9,374 nt of DNA. It comes from Rickettsiales bacterium (GTDB taxonomy: Bacteria; Pseudomonadota; Alphaproteobacteria; Rickettsiales; UBA1997). The stretch covers positions 1 through 9,374 of the forward strand of contig CANDYP010000048.1 in assembly GCA_947425005.1 (NCBI GenBank), read 5' to 3'. The notes beneath the pieces are model-generated. The model was not told the origin of the DNA and ran no database searches. It worked only from the letters and a program-made list of their open reading frames with translations. Both the position numbers and the translations under genes were made by a program. Within the stretch, counting starts at the first letter, position 1; each line of letters opens with the position of its first letter. Below are positions 1 to 6,832 of this stretch, piece after piece.

Positions 1-264
1 ATCTTCTTTGTGAGATTGGCCGGGGTCGCGGAAATGGACTTGAATGTCGATTAGGCCGGGAGCGAGGACGTGACCTTTGCAGTCGATTATTTCGGCATCC
101 GCGGCGGAAATATTTTCACCAAAATCAGCAATTTTGTCGCCAATTGTTAAGAGAGTTCCAAGCTTGTCGTAACCCGATTCCGGATCAACAATGCGGGCGT
201 TTTTGTAGAGGATTTTTTTGTCGGAAGAAATTGGCTGCGCGTACGGAAGACTGAACTTTGGCAT
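1..264 (-). CDS. pyrC: Dihydroorotase, N-terminal part (runs off the left edge)
   Basis: Dihydroorotase closes N-carbamoyl-aspartate to dihydroorotate, the third step of pyrimidine synthesis in the cytoplasm. Only the first 88 codons are present, from the ATG at 264-262; the rest lies beyond base 1. The fragment shows the small N-terminal beta domain of cyclic amidohydrolases (KNARIVDPESG near residues 20-30) and then the start of the metal-binding barrel, LAPGLIDIQVHFRDPGQ, around residues 66-83. In the usual HxH metal motif the first histidine is glutamine here (Q75) and H77 is kept. From memory, a QVHFREPG form occurs in an alphaproteobacterial subfamily, so this may be normal rather than a defect. 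The start has no Shine-Dalgarno sequence but fits the family's N-terminus. It is the last minus-strand gene, 164 bases after the KilA-N gene. Dihydroorotase is the likeliest identity; an inactive dihydroorotase-like partner of PyrB is an alternative. Confidence 0.9.
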   Translation of the reverse strand, partial: MPKFSLPYAQPISSDKKILYKNARIVDPESGYDKLGTLLTIGDKIADFGENISAADAEIIDCKGHVLAPGLIDIQVHFRDPGQSHKED

Positions 265-353
265 GTTTTTAAAAATTTAATTGCAAAAAATTATTCACCA
301 AAACCCATGTTCATTGCTCTTTTCTTAATATCAAAAAATAAAGGATGTGGGGC

Positions 354-371
354 TCGAAATATCCATTTCGA
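354..371. terminator. Weak hairpin after the KilA-N gene
   Basis: TCGAAAT (354-360) and ATTTCGA (365-371) can pair around a four-base ATCC loop, within the 164-base gap between the KilA-N gene and pyrC. On the minus-strand transcript a T-rich stretch (TTTATTTTTTG) begins about 11 bases after the stem, further than in a standard intrinsic terminator, and the stem is A/T-rich. It may end or attenuate the guaA-KilA-N transcript, but the call is weak. Confidence 0.2.
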
Positions 372-428
372 ATGAATCAATTTTTTGCGGCAGGATTTTG
401 TTTGAAGCTAAGAACTGCACTAACCTAA

Positions 429-1247
429 TCATCTCAACTTTTTCAGTTGATCGTTTGCTAACAGTGACTTCATCTGCGAAATCGCAATCTCATTTAGATT
501 TTTCAATCTCTCACTTTGAGATAAATTTTGTCTTATCAAAACAGAATTGATGCTTTCTAAATTCGTCATTACAACCAACTGTTCCAAGGTTGCATTATCT
601 CTTAAATTTCCCTCAAGATCAGGATTTTCTTTTTTAAATTCAGCGGCGGTTTTGCTAAATAAAACAACATTTAACAGATCTGCCTCATTAGCGTAAATCG
701 TTGATACTTGCTGCTTGGAAAGAGTTTTTGGAATTAGATTTTCTTTGATGGCGTCGGCGTGAATACGGTAATTTATTTTTGCCAAAGTGCGCTGCAAATT
801 CCACTCTAACTTGAGGCGATTATTTTCATCTTCTTTGAGACGCTGGAATTCTTTAATGAGATAAATTTTGAACTCAGCGCTAATCCACATGCCGAATTCA
901 AAGGCAATATCTTTGTGAGCGTAAGTTCCGCCGTACCTTCCCGCCGTTGCTTTCAAACCAATTGCCTTGGTTTTCTCAACCCATTCTTTAACGCTGATTT
1001 TGTAGTTATTGAGACCTACCTGACTTTTAATTACGGCGAATTCGCCACAATTAAAATTAGGATTGTAAACGCTTTCCCAAATTCCAAGGAACTCAACGGT
1101 GTTGCGGTTTCTTAGCCAATCTGAAATGAAGAAATCACCGTCCTTGGCTTGCAACATGTCGGTAAGCGAAATGTAGTCGCCTGCGTCAGATTTTAAAATT
1201 GTGATTTTGGTATTTTTAACGGTGATGCTTTGGTTTTTGTTTTTCAT
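429..1247 (-). CDS. KilA-N domain protein, stand-alone chromosomal type
   Basis: This 272-residue protein is a KilA-N domain protein. The domain is known from phage and large DNA virus proteins and binds DNA in several cases; the role of solitary bacterial copies is unknown. The domain covers roughly residues 8-136, with DYISLTD (24-30), the RNRNTVEFLGIWE region (47-58) and the hallmark GRYGGTYAHKDIAFEFGMWI (103-122). After it come a charged helical stretch (REF/RLKEDENNRLKLEWN) and a C-terminal half with YANEADLLNVVLF and NPDLEGNLRDNATLEQL, which I recall as typical of full-length solitary members. I chose the ATG at 1247. An in-frame TTG at 1295 would add 16 residues and overlap the end of guaA, and those residues look unlike the family. 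The gene lies 34 bases after guaA on the same strand and may be co-transcribed. It appears intact. Family assignment is strong; function is open. Confidence 0.9.
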   Translation of the reverse strand: MKNKNQSITVKNTKITILKSDAGDYISLTDMLQAKDGDFFISDWLRNRNTVEFLGIWESVYNPNFNCGEFAVIKSQVGLNNYKISVKEWVEKTKAIGLKATAGRYGGTYAHKDIAFEFGMWISAEFKIYLIKEFQRLKEDENNRLKLEWNLQRTLAKINYRIHADAIKENLIPKTLSKQQVSTIYANEADLLNVVLFSKTAAEFKKENPDLEGNLRDNATLEQLVVMTNLESINSVLIRQNLSQSERLKNLNEIAISQMKSLLANDQLKKLR

Positions 1248-1281
1248 TGGTGAATGGGTTTCATTAATTAGTTTACGAGAT

Positions 1282-2817
1282 TTACTCCCACTCAATCGTT
1301 CCCGGTGGTTTGGATGTGAAGTCGTAGACCACGCGGTTGATGCCGCGGACTTCGTTGATTATTCGGCTGGCGACGTTGCACAAAAATTCGGAATCGAAGC
1401 GGTAAACGTCGGCCGTCATTCCGTCGATTGAGTTTACAGCGCGAAGGGCAAGAACGTTTTCGTAAGTTCGAGCGTCACCCATTACGCCGACGGTTTTGAC
1501 TGAGGTTAAAACCGAAAAGGCTTGCCAAATCTGGTCGTAAAGGCCGGCTTTGCGGATTTCTTCAATGTAGATCGCGTCCGCTTCTTGCAGCACTTTTATT
1601 TTTTCTGGCGTGACGTCACCAATGATGCGAATCGCAAGCCCAGGCCCTGGGAATGGATGACGGCCGACGACGTGGTCCGGCAAGCCCAATTCTTTTCCAA
1701 GCACGCGCACCTCGTCTTTAAAGAGCATTCTGAGCGGCTCGAGCAATTTCAATTTCATCTTTTTTGGCAGCCCGCCAACATTGTGGTGCGACTTAATGGT
1801 TTGGCTCGCGCCTTTATTGGGGTGAGAAGATTCAATCACATCCGGATAAAGTGTGCCTTGGGCTAGGAAGTTGGCGTCTTTAATTTTTGCCGCCTCTTTG
1901 TCGAAGACTTCAATGAAAGTTTTGCCGATTATTTTGCGTTTTTTTTCTGGGTCAGAAACGCCTTTAAGCTTAGAAAGGAATAACTCTGCCGCATCTACAT
2001 AAACCAGATTTGTGTGAAATTTTTTGTCAAAAATTTCTCTGACTTGCTCACCCTCACCTTTTCTCAAAAGACCGTGATCCACAAAAATGCAGGTCAATTG
2101 TTCGCCAATTGCTTTGTTAATCAAAGCAGCGGCAACAGATGAATCCACGCCACCACTGAGTCCGCAGATCACGTGATTTTTGCCAACTAATTTTTTGACT
2201 CGCTCAATTTCTTCTCTCTTAAAATTTTTCATTGTCCATTTCGCTTCGCAGCCAGCAATGCCGATTACAAAATTTTCAATGATTTTTTGACCTTCAATTG
2301 AGTGCACAACTTCAGGGTGAAATTGCACGCCGTAAATTTTACGTTTTTTGTCGGCGATTGCAGCGTAACGGGCTTTTGGCGTTCTGGCGATTACTACAAA
2401 ACCTTTTGGAATTTTGCTAATGTGGTCACCGTGACTCATCCAAACTTGCGGGTTTTTTACTCCTTTAAAAAAGTAGAGATCGGAAATGATTTCAATTTCA
2501 GCTTTGCCAAATTCGCGCTCAAAAGATTGTCCGACTTTGCCACCAAGTAAGTGACAGATTATCTGCTCACCGTAACAAATTCCGAGAACCGGAATTTTTA
2601 AATCGAAGATTTTTTTGTCAACCGTGGGGGCATCTTTTTCGTAAACTGAAGCGGGACCACCGGAAAGAATAATGGCGCGAGGGGCGATTTTCTTGATTTC
2701 GTCAAGCTTGATGTCGTGATTTTTTACTTCGCAAAAGACACCGAGTTCGCGAATTCTGCGCGCAATAAGTTGAGTAACTTGACTGCCGAAATCGATAATG
2801 AGGACTCTGTTGGACAT
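1282..2817 (-). CDS. guaA: GMP synthase (glutamine-hydrolysing)
   Basis: GMP synthase aminates XMP to GMP using ATP and ammonia from glutamine, the last step of guanine nucleotide synthesis. The protein is complete at 511 residues, the usual length. The class I glutamine amidotransferase domain (about 4-185) has nucleophile C81 in GICYGEQ and the other triad members H167 and E169 in FHPEV. The ATP pyrophosphatase domain follows, with the PP-loop SGGVDSS (221-227). The C-terminal dimerisation domain has GRHPFPGPGLAIRI (385-398) and ends in the family-typical KPPGTIEWE. All key residues are present. The ATG at 2817 matches the family start, but the bases just upstream on the coding strand are pyrimidine-rich (CTCCTCCCCC), the reverse of a Shine-Dalgarno. 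Upstream lies the inverted heptad repeat that separates it from gpsA. The KilA-N gene follows 34 bases downstream. Confidence 0.99.
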   Translation of the reverse strand: MSNRVLIIDFGSQVTQLIARRIRELGVFCEVKNHDIKLDEIKKIAPRAIILSGGPASVYEKDAPTVDKKIFDLKIPVLGICYGEQIICHLLGGKVGQSFEREFGKAEIEIISDLYFFKGVKNPQVWMSHGDHISKIPKGFVVIARTPKARYAAIADKKRKIYGVQFHPEVVHSIEGQKIIENFVIGIAGCEAKWTMKNFKREEIERVKKLVGKNHVICGLSGGVDSSVAAALINKAIGEQLTCIFVDHGLLRKGEGEQVREIFDKKFHTNLVYVDAAELFLSKLKGVSDPEKKRKIIGKTFIEVFDKEAAKIKDANFLAQGTLYPDVIESSHPNKGASQTIKSHHNVGGLPKKMKLKLLEPLRMLFKDEVRVLGKELGLPDHVVGRHPFPGPGLAIRIIGDVTPEKIKVLQEADAIYIEEIRKAGLYDQIWQAFSVLTSVKTVGVMGDARTYENVLALRAVNSIDGMTADVYRFDSEFLCNVASRIINEVRGINRVVYDFTSKPPGTIEWE

Positions 2818-2827
2818 GGGGGAGGAG

Positions 2828-2953
2828 TTAGTTGGTTGTTAGTTGTTAGTGCTTAGTTGTTAGTTGTTAGTGCTTAGTTGTTAGTGCCTAGTGGTAGGAA
2901 AAACCCACTAACAACTAACAACTAAGCACTAAGCACTAACCACTAACCACTAA
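2828..2953. repeat. Inverted arrays of a TTAGTKS heptanucleotide between gpsA and guaA
   Basis: Almost the whole gpsA-guaA gap is built from a 7-base unit, TTAGTTG, TTAGTGC or TTAGTGG. On the plus strand one unit lies at 2828-2834. After a GTTG remnant, eight contiguous units run over 2839-2894, the last being CTAGTGG. A 10-base spacer (TAGGAAAAAC) follows, then seven contiguous units in the opposite orientation at 2905-2953. Paired outward from the spacer, 42 of 49 positions of the seven innermost unit pairs are complementary, so both DNA strands and the transcript can fold into a long hairpin with a U-rich loop on the minus-strand RNA. Each unit carries TAG and seven is not a multiple of three, so the array cannot encode protein. 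It resembles in kind the heptanucleotide tandem repeats known from cyanobacteria, but I do not recognise this unit. Confidence 0.95.
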
Positions 2954-2955
2954 CA

Positions 2956-4005
2956 TTAGCTGAGAATTGATTTTGAGATTATTGTTTTGATCTGGTTGGG
3001 GGAATGTTTGCGGGTCAAAATTTGATTTATTTCTTCGCACAAGTCTAGCTGCAATTTCAACTTCTTGGCGATTTTGGAAACGGCTGCGGCAGAGAATTCG
3101 CCCTCGTAAGTTTTGCCGGTTTCTTTGGCGATTTCTGCGTAAGACTTTCCTTTAGCCAGCAAAACTCCAAGTGAGTTATTGCGCGATTTGTGGGATGAGC
3201 AAGTTAGAAAAATGTCGCCAAACCCTGCAGCGTGAATGACATCAGTTGAGGCATCTAGCGCTTTGCAAAGTAACTGAATTTCTGAAATTCCTTTCATTAC
3301 CACTGCCGCTTTGGCGTTCACTCCTAAGCCCAACCCGTCAACAATTCCGCAACCAATGGCGATTACATTTTTGACAATGCCACAAATTTCAGCGGTGCGC
3401 GGATCTTTAAAATATTGTGCTTGGAAATTTTTGTTGCTCAGAACCTCGGTGAGTTCAGTGGCCAATTTTTTATTTCTGGAAGCGATTGTGGTAACGGTTG
3501 GAGCTTGCTGCGCTACTTCAATGGCAAAATTTGGGCCCGACAAAACGGCGTAATTTTTAATGCCGCTGATTTTTTCGAAAGCATCGCTTAGAAGCAGCAA
3601 AGACTTGTGCTCAAAGCCTTTGGAGCAAATTACAAAACCACAGTTTTGTTTGATTTTGATTTTAGAAATTTCCTGAAAAATTTTAGTCGCGCTGGAGCTT
3701 GGCGTCACGATGAAAACGAAATCAGCTGATTTTATTTCTGCGGAAAAATTTTCAATCGCCGTAATTTTTTTACTTAATTTGACCTTCGGTAAAAATTTTT
3801 GATTGGTGTGTTCGCGATTAATTTCGTCGACGATTTCTGGACGGTTGGCGCTTAAAAAAACTTCGTGAGAATTTTTTGAGAGAAGATTGGCAATCGCCGT
3901 CCCCCAAGCTCCGGCTCCAATTACAATAATCTTTTTGCTTGCGAGACCATTTTTGTGCGGAGCAAGTTGAAAATTACTCGCCTTTCGGGCTGCGTCATTT
4001 CTCAT
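2956..4005 (-). CDS. gpsA: Glycerol-3-phosphate dehydrogenase [NAD(P)+]
   Basis: GpsA reduces dihydroxyacetone phosphate to sn-glycerol 3-phosphate, the backbone for phospholipid synthesis, in the cytoplasm. The 349-residue protein has the Rossmann NAD(P)-binding motif GAGAWGTA (30-37), SKGFE with K129, SGPNFAIEVA (156-165), the catalytic lysine K212 in GIVKNVIAI, and the substrate-binding segment GFGDIFLTCSS with SRNNSLG (261-280). The first beta strand begins near residue 24, whereas in most family members it starts within a few residues of the N-terminus. The extra 22 or so residues are basic. No ATG, GTG, TTG or CTG lies in frame between M1 and the Rossmann strand, so M1 (ATG at 4005) is the only ordinary start. 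It follows acpS by 18 bases, so the two are probably one transcript supplying lipid synthesis. Its stop codon lies two bases from the heptad repeat. Confidence 0.97.
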   Translation of the reverse strand: MRNDAARKASNFQLAPHKNGLASKKIIVIGAGAWGTAIANLLSKNSHEVFLSANRPEIVDEINREHTNQKFLPKVKLSKKITAIENFSAEIKSADFVFIVTPSSSATKIFQEISKIKIKQNCGFVICSKGFEHKSLLLLSDAFEKISGIKNYAVLSGPNFAIEVAQQAPTVTTIASRNKKLATELTEVLSNKNFQAQYFKDPRTAEICGIVKNVIAIGCGIVDGLGLGVNAKAAVVMKGISEIQLLCKALDASTDVIHAAGFGDIFLTCSSHKSRNNSLGVLLAKGKSYAEIAKETGKTYEGEFSAAAVSKIAKKLKLQLDLCEEINQILTRKHSPNQIKTIISKSILS

Positions 4006-4023
4006 TTTATTTTAAGATAATTG

Positions 4024-4437
4024 TTACGAGATTTTTTCGATTAGAGCTGTCGCGAAGGCTGTGGATTTTTCATCAGCGAGCGACAGATGAATTACAAAAT
4101 TTTTAACTTCGAAGTGGTTTTTGATGAACTCTTCTTTGCCGTTTAAGATTTTAATAAAGGGTTTTCCAAACTGGTCATTGTCGATTTCGATATCTTTAAA
4201 ATCAACTCCCCTGCCGATTCCAAGGCCCAAGGCTTTTGCAAAAGCTTCTTTGGCGGCAAATCTTTTAGCGTAAAATGCGGCGCGTGGCGAAAAATTCTCG
4301 TCACCAATTTTGATTAATTTCGCCTTCGCAATTTCGCTTTGCGTAAAAATTTTTTCTTCGAATTTTTCTTCGAATTTGAAAAGCAAATTTTGAATTCTGC
4401 TGACAGAAATTAAATCATTTCCAATGCCCAATATCAT
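4024..4437 (-). CDS. acpS: Holo-[acyl-carrier-protein] synthase
   Basis: AcpS transfers 4'-phosphopantetheine from coenzyme A to the serine of acyl carrier protein, activating fatty acid synthesis. The 137-residue protein has the family N-terminus MILGIGNDLISVSRI with metal ligand D8. KRFAAKEAFAKALG follows (58-71) with the second metal ligand E64, then FGKP (90-93) and the C-terminal strand HLSLADEKSTAFATAL (117-132). I chose the ATG at 4437, which gives the canonical MIxGIGxDL start; a TTG at 4446 would add only three residues. Residues 18-33 contain a locally repetitive KFEEKFEEKIF segment but the domain is otherwise ordinary. It is transcribed with gpsA and divergently from the pilus-like operon. 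In many alphaproteobacteria acpS lies near pyrE, lepB, rnc and era; here pyrE is about 3.2 kb away across an opposite-strand operon, and gpsA takes the place of lepB. Confidence 0.96.
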   Translation of the reverse strand: MILGIGNDLISVSRIQNLLFKFEEKFEEKIFTQSEIAKAKLIKIGDENFSPRAAFYAKRFAAKEAFAKALGLGIGRGVDFKDIEIDNDQFGKPFIKILNGKEEFIKNHFEVKNFVIHLSLADEKSTAFATALIEKIS

Positions 4438-4448
4438 TTTGATCAAAA
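4437..4448. promoter_or_regulatory. Perfect 12-base palindrome at the acpS start, in a divergent promoter gap
   Basis: TTTTGATCAAAA is a perfect palindrome whose first base is the first base of the acpS ATG (minus strand). The 101-base gap 4438-4538 must hold promoters for both acpS-gpsA and the divergent three-gene operon, so the palindrome could be an operator. I found no convincing -35/-10 pair in the gap; the best minus-strand -10 candidate is TAGAAT (4473-4468), without a good -35. In AT-rich DNA a short palindrome can also arise by chance. Confidence 0.25.
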
Positions 4449-4538
4449 AAAAATTGTATGTTTGGTTATTCTATTTTTAGTTGCGGCTTACATCTGCATA
4501 CGCCCATCAAAATCTCAAAATCATCGATCTAGTTCAAG

Positions 4539-6161
4539 ATGCTATCCAGCAAAAACTTTGTTATCACTATCGGCAACTACGGCGCGGTTGTTGCTTTGCA
4601 CGACAATAATGACGTCAGAAATAAAATCTTTTTGGAAGAGCTATCCGAAGAGTCAAAAATTGACCTCAGAAACTTATTTAACAAAAATGAATCTACTCCA
4701 ATATCAGTAATACTCGACACCATCGACCAAAGCTACAAGAAGAAATCCTACCCATCGATTAAAAGAAAAGACCTCCTTCACATCATCAAAAGAGACATGG
4801 CGAGTGATGGTGATAAAGAAAGTTTTAAAAATTTTATCCTCACCGACAACAAAAAAACCGCCGCCGCAACAAAAACTTTAAGCAAACAAGAATGCCTTTT
4901 TGTTTCCACCTCCAACTCAGAAACAATCAATAAATGGCTTGAGTTTTTGCTTGATATGCCAAATCGCCTAATTGGCGTTTACATGCTTCCAGTTGAATCT
5001 TTTCAACTGTTCGAACTCTTAAAAAGTGACATCAAAAAAGTCTCAAAAGTTAGAGGAAAATCTAACGATCTCTACTTCCTGATTGTACAAAATAAAGTCA
5101 GCGGAGTTAGACAAGTCATATTCTCCGAGCGCGGCATCGTTTTCACTCGCGCCGTAAATTACAATTTTGCAGAAAAAGATTTTTTAGAAAAATACGAGCA
5201 AGATATTTACAGCACTTTCGAATATCTAAAACGCCTATTCCCCGACATCAGAATTTCAGAAATTGACATTATTAACATTTTCTCGAACGAAGTTTTAAAC
5301 AGCATAAAAAGCATCGGCTCCTCTGAATTGAACTTCATAAACTACACCCCTTTTCAAGCTGCCTCAAAAATCGGATACGATAAATTACTTCCGGAAAACG
5401 CCAATTACTGCGACTTACTAATGTCAAAAGTTTTTGCGAAAAGTAAAAAAATCTTAAAATTTACGACGCCTCGCATTAATGTTTTAGAGAGGTTTTTTAA
5501 CGCTCTACGACTGTCCCGCTACTTCAATGCACTGCTGGCAACCATCGTCATTGTTACTGGTGCCGTCGTCTTTTTCTTCAAAGATCAGACTAAAGAATTA
5601 TTGGCCAAAGTTGAGATGGAAAAAATTGCAGCAACTCAAAACTTAAACAGGGTGACGCTACCCACTCTTGAAAGCGTAGAATTAACCGAAAATGGTAATC
5701 CTCTCGACATCGAGAGAGTTATCGATTTTGGAAAGATAGATGAAAATCTAGCAGACGTAGGAGTCGACTTCAACCAACTCTACATCAAGTTGCGCTTCTT
5801 GAAAGATAGCGATGCTAGAGTTTCCTCATTCTCGTACACGCTGCCGTCTTTTAATTCTAAAAATCCTACACCTTCAAAAAAATACAGCATCTCGTTTAAG
5901 GGAGAACTGACAAACAAAAGTGGTGACATCGATGACCTCTTCAAAGCCTTCGACTCTCTTACAACAAAAACTAAAAAAATTTTCGAAAAGGACGAAATAC
6001 GCTACTCCGACCTACCTCGCAATATTGACTTCGTACAAAAATACTACACCTATCCCATCGACTTCACGATATCAGGAAACTCGGCAACGCCAGCTGCTAA
6101 CCCGCCAGCTAGCCCAGCACCTAACCCACAAGCATCAAACAACCCAGTATCAAGCAACTGA
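4539..6161 (+). CDS. GspL / PilM-PilN-like bitopic inner-membrane protein
   Basis: I do not recognise this 540-residue protein by a diagnostic motif, but its layout is informative. Residues 1-328 are a soluble, presumably cytoplasmic domain with alternating strands and helices. One membrane helix lies at about 329-347 (FNALLATIVIVTGAVVFFF), preceded by a basic segment. A periplasmic part of about 165 residues starts with a helix and ends in a Pro/Ala/Asn tail (513-540). The segment GVRQVIFSERGIVFTRAVNY (189-208) resembles the strand pair in PilM/GspL actin-like domains. GspL, or a PilM-PilN fusion, has this plan and links the cytoplasmic ATPase to the periplasmic pseudopilus machinery. The ATG at 4539 is firm because an in-frame TAG lies at 4530-4532. 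It overlaps the next gene by one base (TGATG). The coding call is secure; the family call is inference from topology and context. Confidence 0.75.
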   Translation: MLSSKNFVITIGNYGAVVALHDNNDVRNKIFLEELSEESKIDLRNLFNKNESTPISVILDTIDQSYKKKSYPSIKRKDLLHIIKRDMASDGDKESFKNFILTDNKKTAAATKTLSKQECLFVSTSNSETINKWLEFLLDMPNRLIGVYMLPVESFQLFELLKSDIKKVSKVRGKSNDLYFLIVQNKVSGVRQVIFSERGIVFTRAVNYNFAEKDFLEKYEQDIYSTFEYLKRLFPDIRISEIDIINIFSNEVLNSIKSIGSSELNFINYTPFQAASKIGYDKLLPENANYCDLLMSKVFAKSKKILKFTTPRINVLERFFNALRLSRYFNALLATIVIVTGAVVFFFKDQTKELLAKVEMEKIAATQNLNRVTLPTLESVELTENGNPLDIERVIDFGKIDENLADVGVDFNQLYIKLRFLKDSDARVSSFSYTLPSFNSKNPTPSKKYSISFKGELTNKSGDIDDLFKAFDSLTTKTKKIFEKDEIRYSDLPRNIDFVQKYYTYPIDFTISGNSATPAANPPASPAPNPQASNNPVSSN

Positions 6162-6832
6162 TGAAACTTCTTAAGTTACGAAAAAAAATCATTACCAATC
6201 TTGTTGTCTCTGGATTTCTTTTGGTAATTTTTGGATCAACTATTTACTACAACGTACTTCAAAAAAAATCTGCTCAAGACCAGGCTGCAGTTGTGCAATC
6301 CGAGATTTCTACGATCAACGACAAATATGCAGAGCTAGAAAACAAAGCTGCCGAGATCAAAAAATATCAAGAAGCTTGGAAAAATATCAGCAGCTCTAAA
6401 AAGGTCATTGGCAACATCAAGATGGACGACATTAACGCCAAACTGAATCTCGTCGCAGACAAATATTCCATCATCAAGCCTGCAATAAAGGTCATACTTC
6501 CAGAAGATATTTCTTCCGGAATTTTTAATCGCTCTACGGTTACAATTGCCCTCAGCACAGCAAATTTAACTTTCGAAGCAATTAACGACGTCAAGGCTTT
6601 GTCTTTTATTTCTGAGTTCATCAATTCAATTCAGGGCTACGCCGTTATTACGAACTTGGAGTTAAGAAAATCAAAAAAATACACTGAACAAGATTTAGTG
6701 GCGATCAGCTCTGGGAAAGGACAAGGCGCTATTTCTGCAAAAGTTGATTTTTATTGGTACATTTACAAACCAAAGGCAGCTGCCGCTCCGCAAGTGGATC
6801 AATCCAAATCTATTGAAAATCAGCCCAAATGA
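6161..6832 (+). CDS. PilO / GspM-like inner-membrane protein
   Basis: The protein has 223 residues: a basic cytoplasmic N-terminus (MKLLKLRKK), one membrane helix at about 10-30, a helical, probably coiled-coil segment at 36-75, then a mixed alpha/beta periplasmic domain ending near residue 204 in ISAKVDFYWYIYKPK, and an Ala/Pro/Gln tail. Short N-terminus, helix, coiled coil and ferredoxin-like domain is the plan of PilO and GspM, which pair with PilN or GspL in the inner membrane; the final strand with an aromatic W-Y motif is also PilO-like. The start ATG at 6161 shares its A with the TGA stop of the upstream gene, and the stop overlaps the next ATG by four bases, so translation is probably coupled through all three genes. 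No enzymatic motif is visible. Identity rests on topology and neighbours. Confidence 0.7.
   Translation: MKLLKLRKKIITNLVVSGFLLVIFGSTIYYNVLQKKSAQDQAAVVQSEISTINDKYAELENKAAEIKKYQEAWKNISSSKKVIGNIKMDDINAKLNLVADKYSIIKPAIKVILPEDISSGIFNRSTVTIALSTANLTFEAINDVKALSFISEFINSIQGYAVITNLELRKSKKYTEQDLVAISSGKGQGAISAKVDFYWYIYKPKAAAAPQVDQSKSIENQPK

Noticed and set aside
1248..1295. TTG start that would extend the KilA-N protein by 16 residues
   Set aside because: It overlaps the guaA end and adds residues unlike family members, which begin near the ATG at 1247.
1522..1866. Plus-strand open frame opposite guaA
   Set aside because: It lies fully antisense to an unmistakable GMP synthase; its composition follows from the opposite strand.
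2828..2953. Heptad block as a CRISPR array or phage attachment site
   Set aside because: The units are contiguous 7-mers without spacers, and there is no cas gene, integrase or tRNA nearby.
4462..4710. Open frame overlapping the start of the GspL-like gene
   Set aside because: It is out of frame with the long gene, has no family-like features, and is explained as a shadow of it.
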